A DNA stretch of 64,000 nt from Petrotoga sp. 9PWA.NaAc.5.4 (GCF_002895485.1 NZ_AZRK01000001.1:237602-301601), one strand, 5' to 3'; shown: positions 28,508 to 37,800, counted from the stretch's first letter. The notes: generated by a model not told the origin, from the sequence alone. Program-made: numbers and translations.

Positions 28508-29508
28508 AATCCTACCTCCTCAGGGCTCCTTCCTGTATCTATTAGGTAGTTTATATAAGCTTTAATATAATTCTTTAAGCTATCATAATAATTTTTTTGA
28601 GCTGTTAAGTAATTTATATTTGCTGTATTTAATTCTATCTCTGATACTAACCCTTTATCGAATCGTCCTTTTGTATCGTTGTATGTGCTTTGAGCTAAAT
28701 CCATTCTTTCTTTCAGGTTTTGTAAAGTTTTGTAAAGAGTCTCTATAGTGTTTTTTGTAGTTTTATGCATATCAATAAGGGTATATTGTAGATCTTCCAG
28801 TGTTAAAAGATTCTTTTGATGTGTAACTTCCGCTATTCGTCTATTGTATTGAGAAGCATTGTATGGTAAATTATTTAAATCGTATTGAGACATTTCGACA
28901 TTCAATAAAGCTAACTTTAAATTATAATTTTTGTTTAAATACTCTTCATCCGTTACAAACAACCCTTCATATTCAGGAATCTTTAGTTCTATTTGTCTAT
29001 AATCTTCGTTGTATACTTTTTTTAAATTATCCACAGCCGTTTCTAAATTCAGCTGTACAGTTTCTAAATTGGTTTGTGCATCTTTTACGTTTAATTCGGA
29101 GTTCTTAAGCTGGTCATTCGATATTAATCCTCTATTGTACAATTCTTGGTTGTTATTGTAATCAATCTGAGCATTTTTCAGTTGTAAATTAGCAATATCT
29201 AAATTTATTTCTTGGGTATAAACATTTAAAACACGATCCAAAATATCTGAGTAATACTCTTTCATTGAGGCATTATAACTTGAAAGTCCATTGTAATAAG
29301 CAAGTTCTGCTGCTAATTCTGCCTTTTTGTTCACTGCTTCTATCTTCGCTTTTTCATAATCAAGATTCGTAATTTCAAGATCCATCTGAGCTTTTTTATA
29401 TATAGCACTATTTGCTTTTGATGTATCAAACACCTCTGTTAAATTTGTTGAAAATACACCTACTACCAATAAAGACATAACTCCTAACAATATAACTTTT
29501 TTCACCAT
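28504..29508 (-). CDS. TolC-family coiled-coil protein, short (first copy)
   Basis: 334 residues with signal peptide MVKKVILLGVMSLLVVGVFS, then almost wholly helical coiled coil with the TolC-type repeat patterns NNNQELYNRGLISNDQLKNSELNVKDAQ and DTKGRFDKGLVSEIELNTANINYL in pieces. It is about 100 residues shorter than its neighbour and I see no clear barrel strands, so it may be a periplasmic partner rather than a full channel. First gene of the run; preceded by two tandem dispersed repeats. ATG after AGGAGGAAG. Confidence 0.8.
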   Translation of the reverse strand: MVKKVILLGVMSLLVVGVFSTNLTEVFDTSKANSAIYKKAQMDLEITNLDYEKAKIEAVNKKAELAAELAYYNGLSSYNASMKEYYSDILDRVLNVYTQEINLDIANLQLKNAQIDYNNNQELYNRGLISNDQLKNSELNVKDAQTNLETVQLNLETAVDNLKKVYNEDYRQIELKIPEYEGLFVTDEEYLNKNYNLKLALLNVEMSQYDLNNLPYNASQYNRRIAEVTHQKNLLTLEDLQYTLIDMHKTTKNTIETLYKTLQNLKERMDLAQSTYNDTKGRFDKGLVSEIELNTANINYLTAQKNYYDSLKNYIKAYINYLIDTGRSPEEVGL

Positions 29509-29536
29509 CTTCTTCCTCCTTAGTTTTATATTTAGT

Positions 29537-29739
29537 CACTTTAGAAATTTTAAAGTTCATATTTTATCAATAGTTTAGCGTTTAACTCTTTATAAAATAC
29601 CTCTCCCATTCTAACCCTTACTAATTCTTAATTTCTTTAGTTTTTCGGTACTTGTACCGAAGAAATGGGGAGGGGGCTCCGCCCTGGACCCATTTTAAAT
29701 TCAAAAGCTTATTTTTAGAAAATTTTCATTTCTAAAGTC
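29537..29739 (-). repeat. Dispersed ~200-bp repeat, best full copy (F1)
   Basis: On the plus strand: CACTTTAGAAATTTTAAAG, then TCAATAGTTTAGCG, CCCTTACTAATTCTTAATTT, hairpin CGGTACTTGTACCG, AGGGGGCTCCGCCCTGGACC, ATTTTAAATTCAAAAGCTTA, and the end TTTTCATTTCTAAAGTC. The ends ACTTTAGAAAT and ATTTCTAAAGT are perfect inverted repeats. Oriented toward the TolC-like gene (28504). Confidence 0.85.
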
Positions 29740-29758
29740 CCTATTTATATTTTTATCC

Positions 29759-29962
29759 GCTTTAGAAATTCCAAAATTTAAATTTTGCCAATATTTTAGT
29801 CCTAAATTTATTCAAAAATATCTCCCTACTTCTAATCCTTATTAATTCCTAATTTCTTTACCCTTTTCGGTACTTGTACCGAAAAAATGGGGAGAAGGCT
29901 ACGCACCGCATCCATATTTAAATTCAAAAGCTTATTTTTAGAAAATTTTCATTCCTAAAGTC
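29759..29962 (-). repeat. Dispersed repeat, tandem neighbour (F2)
   Basis: Same order of blocks as the copy at 29537, offset by 222 bp: GCTTTAGAAATTCCAAAA, CAATATTTTAGTCC, hairpin CGGTACTTGTACCG, GGCTACGCACCGCATCC in place of the core, and CATTCCTAAAGTC. The two copies differ at many sites, so this is an old tandem pair, unlike the near-identical units at 16351. Confidence 0.8.
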
Positions 29963-30158
29963 TCTATTTCCATTAGGCAAAGCAAAGGAAATCACAAACG
30001 ATTATAATTAATCATTTTTGTCTTAAATAAAACTTAAAAAATAACTGCTATAAATAAAGAAACCAAAAATACAAAATCAATAATCTTAGCTACAAAGGAT
30101 TTCCCGCACATAATAAAATTATTTTTTTCACTTGTTATTTTTATTTTACCTCAAAAAT

Positions 30159-30187
30159 TTGCATATTTTATATTTTTGGTATAAAAT
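30159..30187 (+). promoter_or_regulatory. Candidate sigma-A promoter for ftsH
   Basis: TTGCAT (30159-30164), 17-bp spacer, TAAAAT (30182-30187), about 75 bp upstream of the ftsH start. It is the best match in this AT-rich stretch. Confidence 0.5.
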
Positions 30188-30264
30188 TATAGTAACATAC
30201 TAAAAATCTTATAAAAATAAAAATTTATCAAAAAATAATGAGTATCGATTAAAAGGAGGATTAT

Positions 30265-32157
30265 ATGGCAAATAATTCAAGAAGAACTGGCCCGTTATTA
30301 GGCCCCATCTTTATATATTTCATTCTTACTCTTCTGATTTTCATGAGTATTTCACAATTAAATACATCAAATATTATAGAAATAACCTATACTGATTTGG
30401 TTAATTTAATCAACCAAGATACGATAATCAGTATTCAAATTGACACAAGTGGAATTGTTCAGGCAAAGGCGAAAAATGGGCAGATCTTTAGAGTTTATGC
30501 TCCAACATTACTCTTTGATCAAGTTTTTGTTAGAGCTTTAGCAAACGACGGTATCAAAGTAGAATACACAAAAAACACGGGTAGTAGTTGGTGGTTTACA
30601 TTAATTATTTACATGCTTCCAATGTTTTTAATTATGATTTTTTGGTTTTGGATGTTTAGAAGAGCCGCAGGGGGAGAAGGAATACCCGGCGGTAGTTATA
30701 GAGCGAATCCAGCTAAAAGGTATGATTCAAAAAAGAATAAAATTACCTTCAACGAAGTTGCTGGAATCGATGAAATTAAAGAAGAGTTAGAAGATATTGT
30801 TAACTTTTTAAAAGATCCAAAAAATTACAGTTCTTTAGGTGCAAAAATGCCTAAAGGTGTCCTTTTAGCAGGACCTCCAGGAACAGGAAAAACCTTAGTC
30901 GCTCGTGCAGTAGCAGGGGAAGCAAATGTGCCTTTTTATTTTATGTCAGGTTCAGATTTTGTAGAATTATTTGTTGGAGTAGGAGCGGCAAGAGTCAGAG
31001 AGCTTTTCAAAGAGGCAAGAGAAAATAGCCCTTCAATTATTTTTATTGATGAATTAGATGCTGTAGGAAGACAAAGAGGAACAGGTTTGGGTGGTGGGCA
31101 TGATGAAAGAGAACAAACACTTAATGCCCTTTTAGTAGAAATGGATGGTTTTGATCCAAGAGAAGGAATAGTAGTTATGGCGGCAACTAATAGACCAGAT
31201 ATATTAGATAAGGCGCTTTTAAGACCAGGTAGATTTGACAAAAAGATTTATTTAGATGTGCCTGATTTAAAAGCACGAGAAGAAATAATCAAGATTCATC
31301 TAAGGGGTAAACGAATAGCTACAGATGTGGATATAAGTGGTTTGGCTCGCAGTACACCGGGATTTGTTGGTGCCGATTTAGAAAATATGGTAAATGAAGC
31401 TGCTTTATTAGCTGCAAGAGAAAATAGAGATTTTATTACTAACAATGATTTTCAGGAAGCTATAGAACGTGTTGTAGTTGGTCCCTCAAGAAAGTCAAGA
31501 AAAATAAATGAAAAAGAAAGAAAAATAGTAACATATCATGAATTAGGGCATGCTTTATTAGGTTATCTACTACCATATGCTGACCCTGTTCAAAAAATCA
31601 CTATAATTCCTCGAGGACAAGCTGCGTTGGGATATACAATGCAACTTCCTACTGAGGATAGGTTTATTATCACTGAACCAGAATTAAAAGATAGAATAGT
31701 TGGTCTTTTAGGGGGGAGGGCCGCTGAAGAAATTGTTTTCAACGAAATAACAACTGGTGCAGGAAATGATTTAAAAAGAGCAACAGACTTAGTAAGAGAA
31801 ATGGTCACCCAATTGGGAATGAGTGAGAAAATAGGACCTATAGCATGGGGAGAAGAAGTGGGAGAAATTTTTTTAGGTAGAGAATTAACAAAAATGAAAA
31901 ATTTCTCTCAAAAAACTGCTCAAGAAATAGATTCAGAAATTAAAAATTTTATTATAAGTAGTTATGAAAAAGCAAAAGAAATGTTACTATCTAATAAAAA
32001 TAGATTGGATCTTCTTGCTATATATCTATACAATAAACAAGAAATTTCTGGAAAAGAATTCAAAAAAATGATGCAAATGGAGATAGAAGAATTACAAGAT
32101 TACGTACTTAATGACAAAGAAGTTTCAATAAAAGATTTAAAGATTTCTTATACATAA
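30265..32157 (+). CDS. ftsH: ATP-dependent zinc metalloprotease FtsH
   Basis: Membrane-anchored AAA+ protease degrading misfolded membrane proteins and regulatory proteins. 630 residues. Two transmembrane helices (about 11-30 and 110-130) flank a periplasmic domain. Walker A GPPGTGKT (203-210), Walker [16 protein letters not shown], second region of homology [19 protein letters not shown], zinc site HELGH at about residue 425, and later [22 protein letters not shown] after AAAAGGAGGAT. It leads a plus-strand run with the CsoR-family regulator 15 bp downstream. Confidence 0.98.
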   Translation: MANNSRRTGPLLGPIFIYFILTLLIFMSISQLNTSNIIEITYTDLVNLINQDTIISIQIDTSGIVQAKAKNGQIFRVYAPTLLFDQVFVRALANDGIKVEYTKNTGSSWWFTLIIYMLPMFLIMIFWFWMFRRAAGGEGIPGGSYRANPAKRYDSKKNKITFNEVAGIDEIKEELEDIVNFLKDPKNYSSLGAKMPKGVLLAGPPGTGKTLVARAVAGEANVPFYFMSGSDFVELFVGVGAARVRELFKEARENSPSIIFIDELDAVGRQRGTGLGGGHDEREQTLNALLVEMDGFDPREGIVVMAATNRPDILDKALLRPGRFDKKIYLDVPDLKAREEIIKIHLRGKRIATDVDISGLARSTPGFVGADLENMVNEAALLAARENRDFITNNDFQEAIERVVVGPSRKSRKINEKERKIVTYHELGHALLGYLLPYADPVQKITIIPRGQAALGYTMQLPTEDRFIITEPELKDRIVGLLGGRAAEEIVFNEITTGAGNDLKRATDLVREMVTQLGMSEKIGPIAWGEEVGEIFLGRELTKMKNFSQKTAQEIDSEIKNFIISSYEKAKEMLLSNKNRLDLLAIYLYNKQEISGKEFKKMMQMEIEELQDYVLNDKEVSIKDLKISYT

Positions 32158-32172
32158 AAGTGAGGTGTTTAA

Positions 32173-32457
32173 ATGTCAAATAAGGAACACCAAACAGAAG
32201 AATATAAAATTGGCATAATAAACCGCTTGAAAAGAATAGAAGGGCAAATTAGAGGCCTTCAAAAAATGGTAGAAGAAAATAGAAATTGTTCTGAAATTTT
32301 AATTCAATTGTCCGCAGTTAAAGGAGCATTGAATAAAACTACCGAAAAAATATTAAAAGAATATACTAAAGTTTGTATTATTGAATATGAAGAATCAGGA
32401 AATGAAAAGTTAATTGAAGAATTAATAGAGATATTGTCAAAATTTAAAGAAGTTTAA
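32173..32457 (+). CDS. CsoR/FrmR/CstR-family repressor lacking the metal-ligand His
   Basis: All-helical DNA-binding repressor, 94 residues. LKRIEGQIRGLQKMVEENRNCSE is the family signature (19-41). Of the CsoR copper ligands Cys-His-Cys, the two Cys are present (C39 and C68, 29 apart) but the His four residues before the second Cys is Tyr64 (LKEYTKVC). The Cys-only pattern is that of CstR-type persulfide sensors, so a sulfur-species sensor is more likely than a copper sensor; this is inference. Between ftsH and a CtpA-like protease; no copper or sulfur gene adjoins, and its target is unknown. Confidence 0.88.
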   Translation: MSNKEHQTEEYKIGIINRLKRIEGQIRGLQKMVEENRNCSEILIQLSAVKGALNKTTEKILKEYTKVCIIEYEESGNEKLIEELIEILSKFKEV

Positions 32458-32475
32458 AAAATAGGAGTGATTTTA

Positions 32476-33759
32476 TTGAGCAAGAAAAAAAAGAAATTTA
32501 TTTCAATTTTTCTCATTTGTGTTTTGTTTATTACTTCGTGGATCTACGCAGAAAGTGTTTCAAATAGTTATAGTAAAGATAAATCTGCAGTACAAATTTA
32601 TTATGAAAAATTTGAAGAACCAATTTTAAGAACCTTGTATTATATTAACAATTATTATTATGACAGAGATAAAATTGACTATGATAAAATTTTGGATTCT
32701 ACGATTGAAGGTATGATGAAAGGCCTTAATGACCCGTTCGCATGGTATTTAGACTCTGTAGAAACTGAAGAAAGTAAAATAGATACTCAATCAAAATATG
32801 GTGGAATAGGTTTGACTATACGTTACGATTATGAAATAAAAGCGGTTGTAGTAGTTTCTCCAATGGTAGGTACACCTGCATATAGGGCTGGTTTGATGCC
32901 AAACGATTATATTATATCAATAGATGGAACCCCAACTTCTGAATTGAATATCAATAAAGCAGCTTCTTTAATGAGGGGTAATCCTGGTACAGAGGTTACT
33001 TTAGAAATATATAGAGATGGATGGCAGGAAACTAAAACTATAACTTTGATTAGAGAAATAATTGAAACAAAAACAGTAAAATATGATGCAATTAATTATG
33101 AAAATAAAAAATTTGGCTATATTCTATTGACAAACTTTTCTGAAACAAGCCCTCAAGAAATGAGGCAAGCTTTAAATACCCTTTCTAAAAATAATTTAGA
33201 AGGTCTTATCCTTGATTTAAGAAATAACCCTGGAGGGTTACTTAATTCTGCAATAGAAGTAACTTCTATGTTTTTGAAAACTGGTGAAATAGTCAGTATT
33301 AGTTATTTTGACGGGACCAAAGAAATTATTCCTACTATTCCTGGATATTATTACAATTTTTTAGAAAAGATACCAATAGTATTATTAGTTAATAAAGGTT
33401 CTGCTTCTGCTTCCGAAATTTTGACAGGAGCTTTAAAAGATAACTCTGTCGCAACTATTATAGGAGAAACCACGTATGGAAAAGCTGCTGTACAAAGTAC
33501 TTTTCAATTATCAACTGGAGGAGAAGTATGGATACCGATCGCTCATTATTTTACGCCGAGTGGAGAAGATATACATTTAAAAGGTATTAAACCGGATATA
33601 GAAATTAAAAATCCTCCAAAAGAAATTGCTTCTTTAAGCACAATAACTGAAGAAGAAGCTTCGCAAGCTCTTAACACAACAACAGATAAACCTGTTATAA
33701 ACCTTGAAGAAGATTTACAATTGAAAACTGCATTGGATTTCTTATTAAGGGGTAATTAA
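32476..33759 (+). CDS. Carboxyl-terminal processing protease (S41, CtpA-like)
   Basis: Periplasmic Ser-Lys protease with a PDZ domain. TTG start at 32476 after AGGAG with 8-nt spacing; an in-frame GTG at 32467 overlaps the Shine-Dalgarno. About 427 residues. N-terminal signal or anchor KKFISIFLICVLFITSWIYA. GMMKGLNDPFAWYLD, PDZ domain YGGIGLTIR to YRAGLMPNDYIISIDG, catalytic Ser in NKGSASASEILTGAL and Lys in TTYGKAAVQ. Typical substrates are periplasmic or envelope proteins. Next to ftsH, so this region groups envelope quality-control proteases. Confidence 0.93.
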   Translation: MSKKKKKFISIFLICVLFITSWIYAESVSNSYSKDKSAVQIYYEKFEEPILRTLYYINNYYYDRDKIDYDKILDSTIEGMMKGLNDPFAWYLDSVETEESKIDTQSKYGGIGLTIRYDYEIKAVVVVSPMVGTPAYRAGLMPNDYIISIDGTPTSELNINKAASLMRGNPGTEVTLEIYRDGWQETKTITLIREIIETKTVKYDAINYENKKFGYILLTNFSETSPQEMRQALNTLSKNNLEGLILDLRNNPGGLLNSAIEVTSMFLKTGEIVSISYFDGTKEIIPTIPGYYYNFLEKIPIVLLVNKGSASASEILTGALKDNSVATIIGETTYGKAAVQSTFQLSTGGEVWIPIAHYFTPSGEDIHLKGIKPDIEIKNPPKEIASLSTITEEEASQALNTTTDKPVINLEEDLQLKTALDFLLRGN

Positions 33760-33761
33760 AT

Positions 33762-34451
33762 GTGCGATTTTATGGATGGGTAATTATACTTTTTATTTTA
33801 TTTTTTTCATCATCTGTTTTATTATATTTATTATACGGCCATGTAGAAACTAATATTTATCAATTAGAGAAACCTCCTATGTTTCAAATTAAAAATCAAG
33901 AAGATAAAACAAGTTTTTTATCTAAACAGTTAAATGATATACACAATCTTTCCCTTTTGACAAAAGATATAATAGGAAACAAAGTTTTCGTTGGAAGGAT
34001 TAATTTCGATTTTAAAGAAAATTTTTTAAGCGTAAAACCTTTAAACAAACGCTCTTATGAGGATTTAACAAGTTTTTTAATTTCCACTGGTGAAAATTAT
34101 AAAGAAAAACGGGTAGATTATGAACTTTATGGTTTAAAATTACCTTATTATCAGTTTTTAACTAATAATGTATATGTTGAATTAACGCCCGTTATCTTTG
34201 TTTTAGATTTGGAAAATATAGATGAAAATGTTATAAATTACTTAAAGAGTAGATATTATATTTTTACAAAAAGTGCGTATCGACCATATTCTTTCAACCA
34301 AACCTTGTTAAATGCATTAAATGATTATGGAGGAATTATTTTAGACAATTCTATAATTGACAATGCGGCAGTCCAGCCTACTATAAATGCGCTTGTTCAA
34401 GAAGGAATAAATATTGTGTATGATTATTCAATATTATTATTTGAAAGGTGA
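33762..34451 (+). CDS. Membrane-anchored protein of unknown function
   Basis: 229 residues. GTG start two bases after the protease stop, with AAGGGG as Shine-Dalgarno. One N-terminal transmembrane helix, WVIILFILFFSSSVLLYLL, then a soluble domain predicted outside the membrane. The segment ELTPVIFVLDLENIDENVINYLKSRYYIF and the ending INALVQEGINIVYDYSILLFE recall an alternating beta/alpha fold, faintly like divergent polysaccharide deacetylases, but I cannot confirm this. Tightly linked to the CtpA-like gene, possibly a partner or substrate. Confidence 0.65.
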   Translation: MRFYGWVIILFILFFSSSVLLYLLYGHVETNIYQLEKPPMFQIKNQEDKTSFLSKQLNDIHNLSLLTKDIIGNKVFVGRINFDFKENFLSVKPLNKRSYEDLTSFLISTGENYKEKRVDYELYGLKLPYYQFLTNNVYVELTPVIFVLDLENIDENVINYLKSRYYIFTKSAYRPYSFNQTLLNALNDYGGIILDNSIIDNAAVQPTINALVQEGINIVYDYSILLFER

Positions 34452-34462
34452 ACTGATTAGAT

Positions 34463-34888
34463 ATGTTTTTGGATTTTTACAATGCTCTTTTCAGTCCAAA
34501 TAAAATCCTAAATGTAACCAAAAAAACTTTTTTCATTCCTATAATTATAGCTATATTGTTTATATTTTCTCCAATAATTTTGAAAAACCCCACTTTTATA
34601 GTAATTGGTCGAATAAATATTTCAAAGTTAAAATTGATACTTTTTATTTTGTTTTTTTCTTATTTAAGCGCAGGAATAAGGAATTTATTTTCCGAAAATA
34701 ACTTTTTTTACTCTTATATTTCCACCATTTCTCCTTTAGTCCTTGGACTGTTAGGAAAATTCTTTTTATATATAGCAATTTGCTGGATACTAATTTTACG
34801 CTTATATATAGATTTAAAATCAAAAAATTATATTTCTATGATAATAGGGCTTATTTTTGATGCATTTTTAATTTTTTGGTTAATATGA
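34463..34888 (+). CDS. Small integral membrane protein, unknown
   Basis: 141 residues with about four hydrophobic segments (around 24-44, 56-68, 83-108 and 123-141). No motif I recognise. The layout FLDFYNALFSPNKILN followed by helices is loosely like Yip1-domain proteins. ATG preceded by AAGGTGA; 11 bp after the preceding gene, so probably the last gene of the ftsH run. A bidirectional terminator follows at once. Confidence 0.6.
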   Translation: MFLDFYNALFSPNKILNVTKKTFFIPIIIAILFIFSPIILKNPTFIVIGRINISKLKLILFILFFSYLSAGIRNLFSENNFFYSYISTISPLVLGLLGKFFLYIAICWILILRLYIDLKSKNYISMIIGLIFDAFLIFWLI

Positions 34889-34920
34889 AAAGAGGCTTTA
34901 ATAAATCAAAGCCTCTTTTA
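34887..34920. terminator. Bidirectional terminator between convergent genes
   Basis: AAAAGAGGCTTT and its complement AAAGCCTCTTTT flank a 10-nt loop, giving a T-run on both strands. It lies between the end of the ftsH run and the end of the metalloprotease gene. Confidence 0.85.
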
Positions 34921-34924
34921 AATT

Positions 34925-34976
34925 TATGTTTTAAAATACGATTTTTTTAAGAATAATCTTCATTTTTAAAGTACTA
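34925..34976 (-). repeat. Fragment of the dispersed repeat (gene-distal end)
   Basis: GTTTTAAAATACG, TTTTTTAAGAATAATCTTCATTTTTAAAG in pieces match the terminal segment of the family. Only about 50 bp remain. It is located at the 3' end of the metalloprotease gene, an exception to the upstream placement of the other copies. Confidence 0.35.
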
Positions 34977-37427
34977 AAAAAACATATCGCTACTTAATCT
35001 TAAAGGCAAATTCAGCCAATAAAAAGCGCTTAAATCAAACTGAATATAAAACATATAATCAATCTCTTCTTTCATGAAATCGTAACTTACGTCTGCACCA
35101 ACTACAATTCCATCAAATCTATATTTACCAGATTCAAAGGATAAATACGGTCTCCAAAGAACTTTATCGATGCTGCTTCCTAAATAAATTGATCCTTCCT
35201 CATAACCCACATAGGGTGTTATTTTAGTATCAAAAGCAACAAAAGGTTTATCTAAAACAGCTAAAATCCCCGCATCAGAAACATATGATAACCATAATCC
35301 AAAGTTATATATATCATAATTATTTACTGAATACGGTTCTATTTGAAATATCGAGTCTATACGATAATACTCTAAAGAAGCATTAGTTAAGCCCATTCCT
35401 CCACCAATAAAAGTATTGACATACTGCCCCAAATACAAAAGATAATTATTTGAAATGTAAAAATCACTATATATTTTTTCGCTTCCTAAACTTAAATTTA
35501 TACTGTTTGTAGTGTAATAGTCAAAAGTTATTCCCAAATCCAAATAGAATTCGTTGCCATCTGTATAACTTTGAATAATCCCTAAATAATTTGTTGCTTC
35601 ACTGACAAATATAGTTCCTGCACCATAAAAAATATTTTCGTTTTCGTCAATTAATAAAACTGGATAAGGAATAAAATAAGGCTTTTCAAAATTATATTTA
35701 TCTAATTCATAATCTTCAGGAAAAGTTAAAGCATATTTTTCAAATTCAATCAACACGGTTTCATCTTTCAAAAAAGAATCATAATAACTATTCTTTTCTG
35801 TTAAATCTAAGTATGTTAAATGATACCCTTCATGATCATAAAATAAGTGATATAACTTATTATTTAAAATAACGGGATTGAATGCTCCAGTAATATAGTT
35901 TGTCATCTGTTCTAATTTATTATTGTTAAGGTCTAATTTATAAATGTTGTAAATATTGTCTTTGTAATTTGCAGAATAGTAAATATTATTATCTTTTACA
36001 AAAATTTGTAGCTCTTTAAAAGAATCATTTGTTATTTGACTTACTTTGTTAGTTTCTAAATCATATCTATAGATGTCTGTTTGATTTTTATAATTTATAG
36101 AAAAATATATTAAATTATTTTCTGAATCAATTGAATTAACAACATATTTGCCGTAATCAATTAACATTCGAGATTTATTAGTTTTCAAATCATATAAATA
36201 TATTGCGGTTAATCCTTTATCTAATTTAGAATAAATTACTTTATCTGTACCAACAAAGGCAAACACTTTCACTCTCTCATCAATTAATTTTTCTCCTGCT
36301 GAACAGCCACAGTCATAATACAATTTGTTGGTATAAAACCCATTAGAATATGTAGTTACTAAATATAACAAATCTCCATTTTCATTAACATCGAAACTAT
36401 TTACATTTTTTTTAATTAAATCGTTATTTTTATAGATTCCTTTTGGTTTATTAGGCATCTCTAAATATCCATAAACAGAATCCCCATCTGTTCTTAAATT
36501 TCCAGTATTTTGATGTGTTTCATCTATTTTAAGCCATGAAAATTTATACCCTTTTTCAATTAATGAATCATATTTTGAAATATTTTCTTTTTTTATGTTT
36601 CCTATAAATCTTTCCCATCTTGCTCCTGTTACCCATTCAAAAGCTTCATCAATATTACTAAAAATATTTCTGTTTAAAACTTTTACAATTTCCCTTAAAG
36701 CGGTTTCTCCATAATTTTCAACTATTTCTCTTACTAAAATAGCCCCGTACATGTAATTGAAGCCAGCCGGACTCCAAACATCTATTTGTGAACCTGACCC
36801 CAAATAATATCTCGGAAATTGATTACTTAAAATCTCAGCTCTTAAATACATGTTAAATAAGTCATCTTCAAATCTTCCACCAAAATTTTTACTTTCCATA
36901 TAGATTGACAAACCCTCATGCAAATAACTTGGTTGATGAACCATATTGATTGTATTTTTAATTAATTTATTTGGGATCCAAGAAATCAAAGGATCCCTAA
37001 CATCGCTTCCATAAAATATATGTGTTAATTCATGAGAAAGAACAAACCTACTCCAATCTTCTACATTGTTTCCTAAAGCCAAAAAATCTTCTGGAGGATT
37101 AATATACAATCTTATAACATTTGTTGAAGTCAAAGCAAAAGAATTCGTAAAATCAACATCATCTAAAATAAAAATAGTAATTTTACCTGGATTAGAATTG
37201 TAAAAATACTTGTATTTTACATATAATTCTTCTGCATATTCACTGATTTCTTCATAAAAATAATAAAGATCTTTTTCAAAAACAAATCTATAATTTTCAG
37301 TTTCTATCTGATAAAGTTCTTTAGGTGGTGTATAAACTTGTGAAGAGAAAAAAAACAAAGGAATTATCATAAAAATCAAGATAACAGTTACTTTTTTGAA
37401 TTTAAATTCTGACAATATGTTTTTCAT
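34974..37427 (-). CDS. Secreted gluzincin metalloprotease with C-terminal propeller/barrel regions
   Basis: 817 residues. Signal peptide KVTVILIFMIIPLFFFSS. N-terminal peptidase of the MA type with the zinc site H132-E-L-T-H136 (VLSHELTHIFYG) and the third ligand in the motif HEGLSIYMES (Glu171). Residues of about 290 to 560 consist of repeated blocks like NNIYYSANYKDNIYNIYKLD, typical of a six-bladed TolB-like propeller. The last ~200 residues are rich in alternating aromatic/polar segments and end in DMFF, as expected for outer-membrane strands with a C-terminal Phe. Probably attached to the outer membrane or toga. Substrate unknown. Preceded by a repeat fragment. Confidence 0.8.
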   Translation of the reverse strand: MKNILSEFKFKKVTVILIFMIIPLFFFSSQVYTPPKELYQIETENYRFVFEKDLYYFYEEISEYAEELYVKYKYFYNSNPGKITIFILDDVDFTNSFALTSTNVIRLYINPPEDFLALGNNVEDWSRFVLSHELTHIFYGSDVRDPLISWIPNKLIKNTINMVHQPSYLHEGLSIYMESKNFGGRFEDDLFNMYLRAEILSNQFPRYYLGSGSQIDVWSPAGFNYMYGAILVREIVENYGETALREIVKVLNRNIFSNIDEAFEWVTGARWERFIGNIKKENISKYDSLIEKGYKFSWLKIDETHQNTGNLRTDGDSVYGYLEMPNKPKGIYKNNDLIKKNVNSFDVNENGDLLYLVTTYSNGFYTNKLYYDCGCSAGEKLIDERVKVFAFVGTDKVIYSKLDKGLTAIYLYDLKTNKSRMLIDYGKYVVNSIDSENNLIYFSINYKNQTDIYRYDLETNKVSQITNDSFKELQIFVKDNNIYYSANYKDNIYNIYKLDLNNNKLEQMTNYITGAFNPVILNNKLYHLFYDHEGYHLTYLDLTEKNSYYDSFLKDETVLIEFEKYALTFPEDYELDKYNFEKPYFIPYPVLLIDENENIFYGAGTIFVSEATNYLGIIQSYTDGNEFYLDLGITFDYYTTNSINLSLGSEKIYSDFYISNNYLLYLGQYVNTFIGGGMGLTNASLEYYRIDSIFQIEPYSVNNYDIYNFGLWLSYVSDAGILAVLDKPFVAFDTKITPYVGYEEGSIYLGSSIDKVLWRPYLSFESGKYRFDGIVVGADVSYDFMKEEIDYMFYIQFDLSAFYWLNLPLRLSSDMFF

Positions 37428-37439
37428 GAGATACCCCCT

Positions 37440-37483
37440 TGCAAATTCAAGAATTTATTTTAAAAAAATCTCATTCCTAACCT
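37440..37483 (-). repeat. Fragment of the dispersed repeat (gene-distal end)
   Basis: AAATTCAAGAATTTATTTT followed by AAATCTCATTCCTAACC matches the AAATTCAAAAGCTTA...TCTCATTTCTAAAGTCC end of full copies. Located upstream of the metalloprotease gene in the usual orientation. Confidence 0.4.
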
Positions 37484-37553
37484 ATTTAAACTGATAAATC
37501 AATTATACAACAAAATAATTAAAAAATAACTCTTTGATATTTTATAAATATTC

Positions 37554-37582
37554 TTGACAAAAGACACTTTTTATGATAAACT
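37554..37582 (+). promoter_or_regulatory. tRNA operon promoter
   Basis: TTGACA (37554-37559), 17-bp spacer, TAAACT (37577-37582), with an extended -10 TGA. The tRNA-Leu gene begins 17 bp after the -10, which fits a strong sigma-A promoter for the three-tRNA transcript. Confidence 0.85.
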
Positions 37583-37598
37583 TATTTACGTAAAGGAT

Positions 37599-37687
37599 GC
37601 CGAGATGGCGGAATTGGTAGACGCTGCGGACTTAAAATCCGCTGGGTGGAGACACCCGTGTCGGTTCGAGTCCGACTCTCGGCACCA
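37599..37687 (+). tRNA. tRNA-Leu (anticodon TAA)
   Basis: Class II tRNA of 89 nt with encoded CCA. Acceptor GCCGAGA pairs with TCTCGGC. The anticodon stem is GCGGA-CTTAAAA-TCCGC with TAA as anticodon. A long variable arm (GGGTGGAGACACCC) and the T-arm GGTTCGAGTCC are clear. Confidence 0.96.
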
Positions 37688-37712
37688 TTAAAATAAATTT
37701 ACTTTTACTTGG

Positions 37713-37789
<77 letters not shown>

Positions 37790-37800
37790 TTTTTATTTAT

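Larger units (their letters stand above)
29509..30264. other. Divergent intergenic region, TolC-like gene / ftsH
   Basis: 756 bp. The left two thirds are two tandem dispersed repeats oriented toward the TolC-like gene. The remainder is very AT-rich and holds a candidate ftsH promoter at 30159-30187. No open frame with a ribosome-binding site was seen. Confidence 0.6.

Noticed and set aside
29600..29700. Central hairpin of the dispersed repeat as a rho-independent terminator
   Set aside because: In the sense direction the stem is followed by A-rich, not T-rich, sequence, and the copies lie upstream of genes rather than after them.
30000..30158. Small RNA between the repeat pair and ftsH
   Set aside because: AT-rich sequence with no stable stem or terminator; nothing supports an RNA gene.
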